From: Burkholderiales bacterium
Lineage (GTDB): Bacteria; Pseudomonadota; Gammaproteobacteria; Burkholderiales; SG8-39
Length of the DNA stretch: 64,000 nt
Direction of reading: 5' to 3'
NCBI GenBank assembly: GCA_017880775.1
Contig: JADGRQ010000003.1
Coordinates: forward strand, 1-64,000
Positions 17,583-26,559 of the stretch are shown here, piece by piece (position 1 is the stretch's first letter; the number at the start of each line of letters is the position of its first letter). Both the position numbers and the translations under genes were made by a program. The notes beneath the pieces are model-generated. The model had not been told where the DNA came from. It searched no databases and saw nothing but the letters and a program-made list of their open reading frames with translations.

Positions 17583-18262
17583 AGTTCCTCTACATCGCTT
17601 TCGGCGCGGTCGTCGCCATATTCCTGGCGGTGCAAGGATGGTTTTTCGCGCAGGTATGGTGGTGGGTCGACCACGACCCGCCGACCACCGCCTTCATGCA
17701 GACGCGGCTTGCCGAGTTGCACGCGAAAGACCCCAAGGCCGGCCTGCGTCACGCCTGGGTTCCCTACAATCGCATTTCGGCCAACCTTAAACGCGCCGTG
17801 GTGGCGGCCGAGGATGCGAAGTTCGTGGATCACGAAGGCTTCGACTGGGAATCGATCCAGAAGGCGCTGGACAAGAACGAGAAGAAAGGCAAGGTGGTCG
17901 CGGGCGGCTCGACGATCAGCCAGCAGCTGGCGAAGAATCTGTTTCTCTCGGGCAGCCGCTCATGGCTGCGCAAGAGCCAGGAGGCGGCCATCACCTGGAT
18001 GCTCGAGACGGCGATGAGCAAGCGCCGAATCCTGGAAATCTACCTCAACGTCGTCGAATGGGGCACCGGCGTGTTCGGGGCGGAGGCGGCCGCGCGCCAT
18101 CATTTCGGGGTTTCGGCCGCCGCGCTGGCGCCGGAGCAGGCTGCTTTTCTGGCGGCCATCTTGCCCGCCCCGCGGCGCTACGACCGCGGCCGCAGCACGC
18201 CGTTCATCGCGAAACGCACCGAGATCCTGCTTGCGCGCATGCCGGGCGCACAGATTCCCTGA
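17579..18262 (+). CDS. mtgA: Monofunctional biosynthetic peptidoglycan transglycosylase
   Basis: A 227-residue membrane-anchored glycosyltransferase (GT51) that polymerises lipid II into glycan strands in the periplasm. After an N-terminal helix (4-20) come EDAKFVDHEGFDW (78-90) with the catalytic Glu78, GGSTISQQLAKN (109-120), RKSQEA and EIYLNVVEWGTGVFGAEAAARHHF. No transpeptidase domain follows. The GTG start overlaps aroE as GTGA, and aroE-mtgA is a conserved betaproteobacterial pair. Confidence 0.96.
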   Translation: MKFLYIAFGAVVAIFLAVQGWFFAQVWWWVDHDPPTTAFMQTRLAELHAKDPKAGLRHAWVPYNRISANLKRAVVAAEDAKFVDHEGFDWESIQKALDKNEKKGKVVAGGSTISQQLAKNLFLSGSRSWLRKSQEAAITWMLETAMSKRRILEIYLNVVEWGTGVFGAEAAARHHFGVSAAALAPEQAAFLAAILPAPRRYDRGRSTPFIAKRTEILLARMPGAQIP

Positions 18263-18287
18263 GCATTCTCTAAAATCCGCCCCGGAC

Positions 18288-19730
18288 ATGGAAGAACTCG
18301 CCACCCGGCTGGAAATCGAGGACCTGCAGGAGAACCTGGAGGCGGTGCAGGGGCTGCTCGCGCGCCACAAGCAGGTCGAGGGCCTGGTCGCGCGCCAGGA
18401 ATCGCCGCGACGCGAACTCATGGAACAGCTGGTGCAAAAGTTGCACCTAGTGGAGCTGCGCACGCGGCTCGACAAGCTGCATTCCGCCGACATCGCCTAC
18501 GTGCTCGAAGCGTTGCCATTGAACGAACGGCTGCTGGTATGGCACCTGGTGAAGGCCGAGCGCGACGGGGAGATCCTGCTGGAAGTTTCGGACGCGGTAC
18601 GCGAGACGCTGATCGCCAGCATGGATTCCGACGAGCTGGTGGCGATCGCGGAAACGCTGGAGACCGACGAGCTTGCGGACCTCGCGCCCGACCTCCCCAA
18701 GGAGGTTCTTGCCGACGTCGTCCAGTCGCTGACCGCAGAAGAGCGCGCGCAGTTGCGCGCGGCGCTGTCGTTCGAGGAGGGCAGCGTCGGCGCGCTGATG
18801 GATTTCGACATGGTCACGGTAAGAGACGACGTCACGCTCGAGGCGGTGACTCGCTACCTGCGGCGCATGGAGGAGTTGCCCGACCATACCGATCAGTTGT
18901 TCGTCATCGACCGCGCCCGAAAACTTCTCGGCACATTGCCGCTGGCTCGGCTGATCGTTTCCGACCTCGAACTCGACGTTTCGCGGGTGATGGTGCCGGA
19001 GGCGGTCAAGCTGCACCCGGATGACAGCGCGCAGGACGCGGCGAGCGCGTTCGAGCGCTACGACCTGGTGTCGGCGCCGGTGGTGGATGCATTCGGCGCG
19101 CTGGTCGGCCGGCTCACGGTGAACTCGGTGGTGGACCACATTCAGGAGTCCAGTTCCGAGACCCGATTGGCCGAAGCGGGCCTGCGCGAGGAAGAAGACA
19201 TCTTCGCGCCGGTGTGGAACAGCTTCAAGAACCGCTGGGCGTGGCTGGCGATCAACCTGGTGACGGCGTTCATCGCTTCGCGCGTGATCGGCGCGTTCGA
19301 GGGCTCCATCGAAAAGCTGGTGGCCCTGGCGGCGCTGATGCCGATCGTCGCCGGGATCGGCGGGAATTCCGGCAACCAGACCATCACCATGATCGTTCGC
19401 GCGATTGCGCTCGGTCAAATCCAGGGGCCTTACTGGCGCAAGCTGTTGTCGAAGGAGATCGGCGTCGCGTTGTTGAACGGGTTGGTGTGGGGCGGGCTGC
19501 TCGGGGTGATCGCGTTCGTGCTCTACAGCAATGTTGCCCTTGGGGCGGTGATGACCCTGGCGATGACGCTCAACCTGGTGCTGGCTGCGCTGATGGGGGT
19601 GGCGGTTCCGTATATGCAGGCGCGGTTCGGCAAGGATCCGGCGGTGGGGTCGAGCGTGATCATCACTGCGTTTACGGATTCGGGTGGATTTTTCATCTTT
19701 CTGGGGTTGGCGACGTTGTTTCTGGTTTAG
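18288..19730 (+). CDS. mgtE: Magnesium transporter MgtE
   Basis: A 480-residue inner-membrane Mg2+ channel. An N-terminal superhelical MgtE_N domain (LPLNERLLVWHLVKAERDGEILLEVSD and the repeated helical region) is followed by two CBS domains (GALMDFDMVTVRDDVTLEAVTRYLR; VMVPEAVKLHPDDSAQDAA) and five C-terminal membrane segments beginning near WLAINLVTAFIASRV, with GIGGNSGNQTITMIVRAIALGQI in the pore region. The ATG at 18288 gives the usual length. A TAAAAT element lies about 15 bases upstream. No magnesium riboswitch is apparent in the short leader. Confidence 0.95.
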   Translation: MEELATRLEIEDLQENLEAVQGLLARHKQVEGLVARQESPRRELMEQLVQKLHLVELRTRLDKLHSADIAYVLEALPLNERLLVWHLVKAERDGEILLEVSDAVRETLIASMDSDELVAIAETLETDELADLAPDLPKEVLADVVQSLTAEERAQLRAALSFEEGSVGALMDFDMVTVRDDVTLEAVTRYLRRMEELPDHTDQLFVIDRARKLLGTLPLARLIVSDLELDVSRVMVPEAVKLHPDDSAQDAASAFERYDLVSAPVVDAFGALVGRLTVNSVVDHIQESSSETRLAEAGLREEEDIFAPVWNSFKNRWAWLAINLVTAFIASRVIGAFEGSIEKLVALAALMPIVAGIGGNSGNQTITMIVRAIALGQIQGPYWRKLLSKEIGVALLNGLVWGGLLGVIAFVLYSNVALGAVMTLAMTLNLVLAALMGVAVPYMQARFGKDPAVGSSVIITAFTDSGGFFIFLGLATLFLV

Positions 19731-19733
19731 GGC

Positions 19734-20978
19734 ATGATTGCAGCTTGGATTGCTGCACGAAATACTACGAGCTTGACATCCGTGAACGCCTCAGACGAAT
19801 TGTTGACCCACGCGACGCGAATCGATGACGCGCGGGCGCCGGGCGGCGACCCGGACGGCGCGATTCACACGACCGGGATATTGCCTTCGCAGGAGCTGGA
19901 ACGTCAGGTTAAGGTAACGAAGGAAATTCGTTTTCTGGAGCCGATCCAGGACGACCAGTATCAGCCGGCCAGCCTCGACCTTCGCCTGGGGCCGGCTGCG
20001 TACCGGGTGCGCGCCAGTTTCCTTCCAGGGAAGGACGCGACGGTTGAAATGAAACTCAAAGACCTCGCGATGCACAAGATGGACATCAGCGAGGGCGCGG
20101 TGCTGGAGCGCGGTTGCGTCTATATCGTTCCGCTGCTCGAGGGCTTGTCGCTGAGAAAACGCACTTCCGCGATGGGCAATCCCAAGAGCTCCACCGGCCG
20201 TCTCGACATATTCACTCGACTCATTACCGATTACGGCACGGAATTCGATCGTGTCCGCGAGGGGTACAGTGGGCCCCTCTATGCCGAGGTATCGCCCCGA
20301 ACATTCAGTGTCCTGGTGCGCAAAGGTTCCAGGCTAAACCAGATTCGCATTCGCCGAGGCAAGCCGTCGAGCAGCGACGAAGCGATGAAGCGTTTGCAGC
20401 AGGAGCATCAGGTCGTGGCATCGATCAGCAGGAATGATATCCGCGACGGCGTTCCGGTCTCGGTGGATGTGCTGGGTGACAGATCGGGAGGCATCATCGG
20501 CTACAAGGCGAGGAGCCATGCCGGGCTCATCGATATCGACAAGGTGCGACACTACGACGTGCTGGACTACTGGGAGCCGGTTCACGCTCCTCGCCGCGGC
20601 GGCTTGGTGCTGGACCCGGCGGACTTCTACATTCTAGCCTCGAGGGAAGCCGTAAACGTTCCACCGACGCATGCCGCCGAGATGATTGCCTACGACACGC
20701 TGGTGGGCGAGTTTCGCGTTCACTACGCCGGATTCTTCGATCCCGGTTTTGGTCATCCCGAAGCAGGAGGGGAAGGGTCGCGGGCCGTTCTCGAAGTTCG
20801 ATCGTTCGAAGTCCCGTTCGTGATTGAGCACGGCCAGGTTGTCGGCCGGCTGGCTTACGAGCGGCTCATCGCACCGCCGGCACGGCTTTACGGCAGTGGC
20901 GTGAAGCCGTCGTACCAACGCCAGGGAATCGCACTCAGCAGGCACTTCAAGCCGCTGCCCACTGCCGACACGCGTTGA
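19734..20978 (+). CDS. 2'-deoxycytidine 5'-triphosphate deaminase-like, duplicated fold
   Basis: An approximately 414-residue protein with two dCTP deaminase/dUTPase-like halves. In the first, GILPSQELERQV and QYQPASLDLRLGPAAYRV match the Dcd core, and MGNPKSSTGRLDIFTRLI resembles the trimer motif with its Ser and Arg. In the second, YDTLVGEFRVHYAGFFDPGFG and ARAVLEVRSFEVPFVIEHGQVVGRL repeat the core. Members with this long form are annotated as dCTP deaminases, mostly in alphaproteobacteria. Base composition is slightly less GC-rich than flanking genes, possibly a transferred gene. The start is uncertain: ATG 19734 or GTG 19782. Confidence 0.78.
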   Translation: MIAAWIAARNTTSLTSVNASDELLTHATRIDDARAPGGDPDGAIHTTGILPSQELERQVKVTKEIRFLEPIQDDQYQPASLDLRLGPAAYRVRASFLPGKDATVEMKLKDLAMHKMDISEGAVLERGCVYIVPLLEGLSLRKRTSAMGNPKSSTGRLDIFTRLITDYGTEFDRVREGYSGPLYAEVSPRTFSVLVRKGSRLNQIRIRRGKPSSSDEAMKRLQQEHQVVASISRNDIRDGVPVSVDVLGDRSGGIIGYKARSHAGLIDIDKVRHYDVLDYWEPVHAPRRGGLVLDPADFYILASREAVNVPPTHAAEMIAYDTLVGEFRVHYAGFFDPGFGHPEAGGEGSRAVLEVRSFEVPFVIEHGQVVGRLAYERLIAPPARLYGSGVKPSYQRQGIALSRHFKPLPTADTR

Positions 20979-20980
20979 CG

Positions 20981-22258
20981 TCAGGCCTTGAATGCCTCCC
21001 GCGCCGCAGCCAGCGTCGCGTCGATCTCCGCCGCGCCGTGCGCCGCGGACACGAATCCCGCTTCGAACGCCGAGGGCGCCAGATAAATGCCACGCTCCAG
21101 CATCGCGTGGAAAAAACGGTTGAAACGCTCGCGGTCGCTCTCCATTACCTCCGCGAAGCTCGTGGGCGCGGTCGCGCGAAAGTACAAACCGAACATGCTG
21201 CCGATCGACTGGGCTGAGAACGCGACGCCCGCAGCCTTCGCCTCCGCGGCCAGTCCTTGCACCAGACTCTGCGTCGTCTTTTCCAGCTTCTCGTAAAACC
21301 CCGGCGCCTGGATGAGTTTCAGCGTCGCGAGCCCCGCGGCGACCGCCACCGGATTGCCCGACAACGTCCCCGCCTGATACACCGGACCGAGCGGTGCGAG
21401 CTGCTCCATGATCTCGCGCCGTCCACCCACCGCCCCGACCGGCAGTCCGCCGCCGATGACTTTCCCGAGCGTGGTGAGGTCAGGCTTGATCCGGAAGCGT
21501 TGCTGCGCACCGCCGATCGCGACGCGAAATCCGGTCATCACTTCGTCGAAAATCAGCACCGCGCCGTGCAGCGCGCACAGTCCGCGCAATCCCTCGAGAA
21601 AACCCGGTGCGGGCAGCACCAGGTTCATGTTTCCCGCCACCGGCTCCACGATCACCGCAGCGATCGAATCCGCGTTGGCCTGGAAGGCCTGCTTCGCCTG
21701 CTCGAGATCGTTGTAATCGACCACGACCGTGTGTTGCGCGGTCTCTGCGGGGACGCCCGCGGAACTCGGATTGCCAAACGTCAAGGCGCCCGAACCTGCC
21801 TTCACGAGCAGGCTGTCGGCGTGCCCGTGATAGCAGCCTTCGAATTTAATGATCTTCGAGCGGCCGGTGTGGCCGCGCGCCAACCGGATTGCGGTCATCG
21901 TCGCTTCCGTTCCCGATGACACCAGCCGCACGCGTTCGATCGACGGAACGAGCTTGACGATTACCTCTGCCAGCTCGATTTCAACTTCGGTTGGCGCGCC
22001 AAAGGACAATGCACGGCCGGCCGCGGCCTGCACTGCCTCGACCACTACCGGATGGGTGTGGCCGACGATCATCGGTCCCCAGGAGCCGAGGAAATCCACG
22101 TAGCGCTTGCCCTCTGCATCCCACAGGTAGGCGCCGCTCGCGCGCTCGAAGAACGGCGGCGTGCCGCCGACCGCACGAAACGCGCGCACGGGCGAATTGA
22201 CGCCACCGGGTATGAGTTGCAGGGCGCGGGCGAACAGTTCTGAATTGCGTGAGGTCAT
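20981..22258 (-). CDS. hemL: Glutamate-1-semialdehyde 2,1-aminomutase
   Basis: A 425-residue PLP enzyme making 5-aminolevulinate in the C5 heme pathway. [16 protein letters not shown] binds the cofactor phosphate, [12 protein letters not shown] holds the Asp, and [15 protein letters not shown] contains the Schiff-base Lys266. The N-terminal [10 protein letters not shown] is the substrate loop. Length is standard. The ATG overlaps the thiE stop as ATGA, so hemL is the third gene of a thiD-thiE-hemL operon, an order seen in other betaproteobacteria. Confidence 0.97.
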   Translation of the reverse strand: MTSRNSELFARALQLIPGGVNSPVRAFRAVGGTPPFFERASGAYLWDAEGKRYVDFLGSWGPMIVGHTHPVVVEAVQAAAGRALSFGAPTEVEIELAEVIVKLVPSIERVRLVSSGTEATMTAIRLARGHTGRSKIIKFEGCYHGHADSLLVKAGSGALTFGNPSSAGVPAETAQHTVVVDYNDLEQAKQAFQANADSIAAVIVEPVAGNMNLVLPAPGFLEGLRGLCALHGAVLIFDEVMTGFRVAIGGAQQRFRIKPDLTTLGKVIGGGLPVGAVGGRREIMEQLAPLGPVYQAGTLSGNPVAVAAGLATLKLIQAPGFYEKLEKTTQSLVQGLAAEAKAAGVAFSAQSIGSMFGLYFRATAPTSFAEVMESDRERFNRFFHAMLERGIYLAPSAFEAGFVSAAHGAAEIDATLAAAREAFKA

Positions 22259-22884
22259 GGCGAGACGGCGGGGCAGGTCGAAAACAATCGTGCAAACTCG
22301 GCCGCGCGTCTGCGCACGTCGGGCGCGCCGAACAGGTCCGAGATCACGGCGATGCAGTCGGCGCCGGCATGAACCAATTCAGGTGCGTTGCCGATCGTGA
22401 TTCCACCGATCGCGACCAGCGGCACGTCGAGCGCGCGCGCCTCGTGGAAAAGGCTCAACGGCGCCCGCCGCGCCTGCGGCTTCGTTGGTGACGGGAAGAC
22501 GCTGCCGAATGCGACGTAATCCGCGCCTGCCGCCACCGCGTCGCAAGCACGCGGCAGGCTCGCGTAGCACGAAACGCCGAGCAATTTACCCGGCAGCCTG
22601 CGGCGCGCGGCGGCCACTTCTGCATCGTCCTGGCCCACGTGCGCGCCATCGGCGTCGATTTGCTCCGCGAGCGCAACATCGTCGTTCACGATCAGCGGCA
22701 CGCGCTTGTTTCGCGCCAGCGCAAGCAGCGCGCAGGCCTGCTCGCGCCGCAATTCGGCATTCATCGATTTATTCCGGTACTGCAATGCCGCGGCCCCGCC
22801 TTCGAGCGCCGCGCGCACCGTGGCGATGAGCGCATCAGTGCCAAGCCCCTCCGGCGTAACCGCGTAAAGCCCGCGCAGCTTCAC
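22255..22884 (-). CDS. thiE: Thiamine-phosphate synthase
   Basis: A 209-residue TIM-barrel enzyme joining HMP diphosphate and thiazole phosphate to thiamine phosphate. LYAVTPEG opens the barrel; [14 protein letters not shown] binds the diphosphate (Gln and Arg); [22 protein letters not shown] is the Mg2+ site region; [14 protein letters not shown] is the phosphate loop and PLVAIGGIT follows. The start is GTG at 22884, overlapping the thiD stop as GTGA. Confidence 0.95.
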   Translation of the reverse strand: MKLRGLYAVTPEGLGTDALIATVRAALEGGAAALQYRNKSMNAELRREQACALLALARNKRVPLIVNDDVALAEQIDADGAHVGQDDAEVAAARRRLPGKLLGVSCYASLPRACDAVAAGADYVAFGSVFPSPTKPQARRAPLSLFHEARALDVPLVAIGGITIGNAPELVHAGADCIAVISDLFGAPDVRRRAAEFARLFSTCPAVSP

Positions 22885-23720
22885 GAACTGCTCCGGTCGT
22901 CCTCGGGCGTACCCTCGACGTCGCGCGCCCAGAAGAAGCGGTCCGGCAGATGCTGACCCATGCCGGGCCGAAAGCCGTTGACGAGCGCCTGCCAGGTGTA
23001 CTCCTGCGCCTCGTGCACCGCCTCAGGGACATCCAACCCGTTGGCGAGCGTGGCCGCGATCGCCGACGCGAGCGTACAGCCCGAGCCGTGATAGCTGCCA
23101 GGCAATCGCTTCCAGTGATCGGTGCGCACCACGCCTTCCTCTCCGTACAGCGTGTTCACCACTTCCGGCGTCTGGACGTGTGTCCCGGTGATCAGCACGT
23201 ACTCGCACCCGAGCCCGATCAGGCGCTGCGCGCAGACATCGAGCGCCGGGTCTTCCGTGTCGTCGTCTTCCTCGGCGAGGCGGCGCGCTTCGACGCTGTT
23301 GGGCGTGAGGATCGCGGTCTGCGGCAGCAGCAATTCGCGCATCGCGTCGACCATTTCCTGTGTGGCCAGTTCGTCGCCGCGCCCCGAGGCGAACACCGGA
23401 TCGAGGATCACAGGCACATCGGGATAATCTGAAAGGATCGCGGCGATGGTCGCGATGTTGTCGATCGAGCCGAGCATGCCGAGCTTGAACGCGGCGACGG
23501 GCATGTCCTCGAGGAGTTTCCTCGCCTGCTCCGCGACCCAGTCGGCGTCGATCGCCATCCAGTCCTCCACGCCACGCGTGTCCTGCACCGTGAGCGCGGT
23601 GACCACCGACAGCGGGTGGCAACCCATGCTCGCAAGCGTGAGCAGGTCGGCCTGCAGTCCCGCACCGCCAGTGGGGTCGGAGGCTGCAAACGTGAGCACT
23701 ATCGGCGGCTGCTTGGACAT
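22881..23720 (-). CDS. thiD: Hydroxymethylpyrimidine/phosphomethylpyrimidine kinase
   Basis: A 279-residue ribokinase-fold enzyme that phosphorylates HMP twice before ThiE. IVLTFAASDPTGGAGLQADL and VTALTVQDTRGV at the N-terminus, DPVFASGRGDEL, LTPNSVEA and the ATP site GSYHGSGCTLASAIAATLANG region are all present. The ATG at 23720 begins MSKQPPIVLTFAAS; an open stretch upstream runs into the divergent promoter region and rubredoxin gene and is not coding. No thiamine-pyrophosphate riboswitch is seen in the 90 bases upstream. Confidence 0.95.
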   Translation of the reverse strand: MSKQPPIVLTFAASDPTGGAGLQADLLTLASMGCHPLSVVTALTVQDTRGVEDWMAIDADWVAEQARKLLEDMPVAAFKLGMLGSIDNIATIAAILSDYPDVPVILDPVFASGRGDELATQEMVDAMRELLLPQTAILTPNSVEARRLAEEDDDTEDPALDVCAQRLIGLGCEYVLITGTHVQTPEVVNTLYGEEGVVRTDHWKRLPGSYHGSGCTLASAIAATLANGLDVPEAVHEAQEYTWQALVNGFRPGMGQHLPDRFFWARDVEGTPEDDRSSS

Positions 23721-23810
23721 GGGGGTCGGGCGCACGCCCATAAGCGCCGCCGGAGAATCAGTTAATATGCCGGGCGATTTTAAACCACAACCTTCATACG
23801 CGTTCCTCGA

Positions 23811-23993
23811 ATGGCCGACGACAAAGAGTTCCGCACCTGGATGTGCCTCATCTGCGGCTGGATCTACGACGAGGCTGCCGGCCTGCCCGACGAGGGCCTT
23901 GCGCCCGGCACTCGCTGGGAAGACGTGCCGATGAACTGGACCTGCCCCGAGTGCGGCGCGCGCAAGGAAGACTTCGAGATGGTGGAGATCTGA
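23811..23993 (+). CDS. Rubredoxin
   Basis: A 60-residue iron protein with the two CxxCG knuckles, CLICG at 12-16 and CPECG at 45-49, that bind one Fe(Cys)4 centre, plus the conserved Tyr/Trp residues around them. It carries electrons in the cytosol; the partner is unknown. It is divergent from thiD, with 90 bases between them holding a possible -10 (TAATAT, 23763-23768). This rubredoxin/thiD arrangement recurs in betaproteobacteria. Confidence 0.95.
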   Translation: MADDKEFRTWMCLICGWIYDEAAGLPDEGLAPGTRWEDVPMNWTCPECGARKEDFEMVEI

Positions 23994-24053
23994 GGCGGCG
24001 CAGATCGATGATGGGCGCGATCGGTCTGTGCCTGGCGAAAGGGGAGGGGTAAA

Positions 24054-24626
24054 ATGGCGGTAAGTATGTCCCCGATCAACCTCACAGACCATTTCCTGAT
24101 CGCCATGCCCGCCATGGCAGATCCGTATTTCGCGAAGTCCCTCACCTATATCTGCGAGCACAACGAGCAAGGCGCTCTCGGCGTGGTGATCAACCGGCCG
24201 ATCGACCTGACCCTGCTGGCGCTGTTCGAGCGCCTGTCGCTCCCGCTCGCAGACAAGGAACACGCGCACACCCCGATCTACTTTGGCGGGCCGGTGCAGA
24301 CCGACCGGGGATTCGTGCTGCACGAGCCGACCGGGCAGTGGCAATCGACGCTCAAGGTGCGCGACGCGATCGGCCTCACCACTTCGAAGGACATCCTCGA
24401 GGCGGTCGGGCGCGGCGAGGGCCCGCAGCGCATGCTGGTGACGCTGGGCTACGCCGGCTGGTCGGCGGGCCAGCTCGAGCACGAACTGTCGCAGAATGCG
24501 TGGCTCACGGTCGCTGCGAAGGACCGCATCATCTTCGACCTGCCAGCCGGCGAACGGCTGGCGGCCGCGCTGGATCTGCTCGGCGTGAATCTCGCCAGCC
24601 TGTCGGAAGACGCCGGCCATGCGTAA
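24054..24626 (+). CDS. YqgE/AlgH family protein (UPF0301)
   Basis: A 190-residue protein with the UPF0301 hallmarks: [20 protein letters not shown] near the start, [18 protein letters not shown], the [15 protein letters not shown] strand, and [18 protein letters not shown]. The function is not established; the gene is nearly always just upstream of ruvX. Two in-frame ATGs (24054, 24066) are possible; GGGGAGGGG lies just before the first, which I used. It overlaps ruvX by 8 bases. Confidence 0.93.
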   Translation: MAVSMSPINLTDHFLIAMPAMADPYFAKSLTYICEHNEQGALGVVINRPIDLTLLALFERLSLPLADKEHAHTPIYFGGPVQTDRGFVLHEPTGQWQSTLKVRDAIGLTTSKDILEAVGRGEGPQRMLVTLGYAGWSAGQLEHELSQNAWLTVAAKDRIIFDLPAGERLAAALDLLGVNLASLSEDAGHA

Positions 24627-25125
24627 TGCGGCGATGAGTCCCGCGCGCAATCCATCCCGCCCTTCCACCACTGTCGTTTCCGTTCAAGCTCCAGGTCGCG
24701 GCACGGTCCTGGCCTTCGATTTCGGCGAGAAACGCGTCGGTGTCGCCACGGGCGAATGCGAGACCCGGCTTGCCCACCCGCTGCCGGGAATCAGCGCAGA
24801 GCGCAGCGATGCGCGTTTTGCCGCGATTGCAAAGCTGCTCGCCGAATGGCGTCCGGCGCGCCTGGTGGTGGGCCTGCCGCTTGCGACCGACGGCACAGCG
24901 CACGCGATGACCCTGCGCGCGCGGCGTTTTGCGCACCAGCTGGAAGGGCGTTTTCGCCTTCCGGTGACGCTGGTGGACGAGCGCTACAGCTCGGTCGAGG
25001 CCGAAGGCCTGCGTCGCAACCGGCCTCGCGCCGACGCGATCGCCGCTCAGCACGGCGTGGATTCCGCCGCTGCGCAGTTGATCTTGCAGCAGTATTTCGA
25101 CCAGCGCGACCCGCCCGGACGATGA
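24619..25125 (+). CDS. ruvX: Putative pre-16S rRNA nuclease / Holliday junction resolvase YqgF
   Basis: A 168-residue RNase H-fold protein. [15 protein letters not shown] holds the first catalytic Asp, [12 protein letters not shown] the Glu-equivalent strand region, [13 protein letters not shown] the next acidic site, and [17 protein letters not shown] the last Asp. The family processes the 5' end of 16S rRNA and was first described as a putative resolvase. An N-terminal extension of about 27 residues precedes the fold, so a later start is possible. It is coupled to yqgE (8-base overlap) and pyrR (ATGA). Confidence 0.93.
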   Translation: MRNAAMSPARNPSRPSTTVVSVQAPGRGTVLAFDFGEKRVGVATGECETRLAHPLPGISAERSDARFAAIAKLLAEWRPARLVVGLPLATDGTAHAMTLRARRFAHQLEGRFRLPVTLVDERYSSVEAEGLRRNRPRADAIAAQHGVDSAAAQLILQQYFDQRDPPGR

Positions 25126-25619
25126 GCGCGCTGCCAGACGCCGAGAAGCTCTGCAGCGAGCTCGCCGAGCGCATCCGGCCGCATCTGACTCCCAATACCG
25201 CGATGATCGGGCTGTACACCGGTGGTGCGTGGCTGGCTGAGCGGCTGCACGCATTGCTCGCGTTGCCTGAGCCGCTCGGGCTGATGGACATCGCGTTCTA
25301 CCGCGACGACTATCACAAGCAAGGACTGCACCACGATCCGAAGCGCACCAAGATTCCGTTCGGGGTCGAAGGCCGCGACCTGCTGCTGGTGGACGACGTG
25401 CTCTACACCGGGCGCACGGTGCGCGCGGCGATGAACGAGCTGTTCGACTATGGCCGTCCGGCGTGCATCTCGCTCGCAGTGCTCGCCGACCGCGGCGGCC
25501 GCCAACTGCCGATCTGCGCGCAGCACGTCGGTGCAAAGGTCGAAGTCCCGGCGGGCATGCGCCTGCGCATGAAGCGCAGCGACTCGGGCGCGCTCAGTCT
25601 GGAGCTCGAGGTTGAATAA
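25122..25619 (+). CDS. pyrR: PyrR bifunctional pyrimidine regulator / uracil phosphoribosyltransferase-like
   Basis: A 165-residue PRTase-fold protein. [20 protein letters not shown] is the PRPP-binding loop, YRDDYHKQG the flexible loop and [14 protein letters not shown] the PPi loop. In Gram-positives PyrR binds pyr mRNA; in this betaproteobacterial ruvX-pyrR-pyrB-pyrC setting an RNA attenuator has not been shown, and I see no terminator/antiterminator pair ahead of pyrB because the genes overlap. It may act mainly as an uracil phosphoribosyltransferase. ATG at 25122 overlaps the ruvX stop. Confidence 0.92.
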   Translation: MSALPDAEKLCSELAERIRPHLTPNTAMIGLYTGGAWLAERLHALLALPEPLGLMDIAFYRDDYHKQGLHHDPKRTKIPFGVEGRDLLLVDDVLYTGRTVRAAMNELFDYGRPACISLAVLADRGGRQLPICAQHVGAKVEVPAGMRLRMKRSDSGALSLELEVE

Positions 25620-26559
25620 TCCGCAGCTGACTGCCAGCGGCGCGCTGCAGCACCTGCTGTCCGTTGAAGGACTGCCGCGCGAAATCCTGGTGCAGATCCT
25701 CGACACGGCGGAATCGTTCTGCGGTGTCACCGAGCGCGAGGTGAAGAAGGTTCCGCTGCTGCGCGGCAAGAGCGTGTTCAACCTGTTCTTCGAGCCTTCG
25801 ACCCGCACCCGCACCACCTTCGAGATCGCCGCCAAGCGCCTGTCGGCGGACGTGATCAACCTGAATATCGCGGCCAGTTCGCAGACCAAGGGCGAGTCGC
25901 TGCTCGACACGGTGGCGAATCTCTCGGCGATGCAGGCCGACCTGTTCATCGTGCGTCACGCGCAGGCGGGCGCCCCCCACCTGATCGCCCGCCACGTCAA
26001 GCCGCACGAACACGTGATCAACGCCGGCGACGGGCGTCACGCGCATCCGACGCAAGGACTGCTCGACCTGTACACGATCCGCCACTACAAGAAGGACTTC
26101 AACGGGCTCACGGTGGCGGTGGTCGGCGACATCCTGCATTCGCGCGTGGCGAGGTCGCTGATCCACGGACTCAGCATCCTCGGCGTGCCCGAGGTGCGCG
26201 TGATCGGTCCGCAGACGCTGATGCCGGCGCGGGTCGAGGCGCTCGGCGTGCGCGTGTTCCACGACATGCGCGCGGGCCTGAAGGATTGCGACGTGGTGGT
26301 AATGCTGCGGCTGCAGAACGAGCGGATGCGCGGCACGTTGCTGCCTTCCGCGCAGGAGTTCAACAAGCACTACGGGCTCACCGCGGAAAAGCTCGCACTT
26401 GCAAAATCGAATGCGATCGTGATGCACCCTGGCCCGATGAACCGCGGCGTGGAGATCGACTCGTCGGTGGCCGACGGCCCGCATTCGGTGATCCTGCCGC
26501 AGGTCACCTTCGGCATTGCCGTGCGGATGGCGGTGATGTCGATCATTGCTGGGAACTGA
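25612..26559 (+). CDS. pyrB: Aspartate carbamoyltransferase catalytic chain
   Basis: A 315-residue enzyme that makes carbamoyl-aspartate in pyrimidine synthesis. [14 protein letters not shown] binds carbamoyl phosphate, [13 protein letters not shown] is the conserved His/Gln site, [14 protein letters not shown] and [13 protein letters not shown] bind aspartate. The TTG at 25612 overlaps pyrR by 8 bases and gives [16 protein letters not shown], the usual start; no ATG is available nearby. It is followed by a dihydroorotase-like gene lacking metal ligands, as in bacteria where that protein is part of the ATCase complex. Confidence 0.96.
   Translation: MNNPQLTASGALQHLLSVEGLPREILVQILDTAESFCGVTEREVKKVPLLRGKSVFNLFFEPSTRTRTTFEIAAKRLSADVINLNIAASSQTKGESLLDTVANLSAMQADLFIVRHAQAGAPHLIARHVKPHEHVINAGDGRHAHPTQGLLDLYTIRHYKKDFNGLTVAVVGDILHSRVARSLIHGLSILGVPEVRVIGPQTLMPARVEALGVRVFHDMRAGLKDCDVVVMLRLQNERMRGTLLPSAQEFNKHYGLTAEKLALAKSNAIVMHPGPMNRGVEIDSSVADGPHSVILPQVTFGIAVRMAVMSIIAGN

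Noticed and set aside
23721-23810. Possible TPP riboswitch upstream of thiD
   Set aside because: The leader is too short and lacks the CUGAGA core of the TPP aptamer.
25612-25660. Possible PyrR-controlled attenuator ahead of pyrB
   Set aside because: pyrR and pyrB overlap by 8 bases, so no leader terminator exists there, and no hairpin pair was found.
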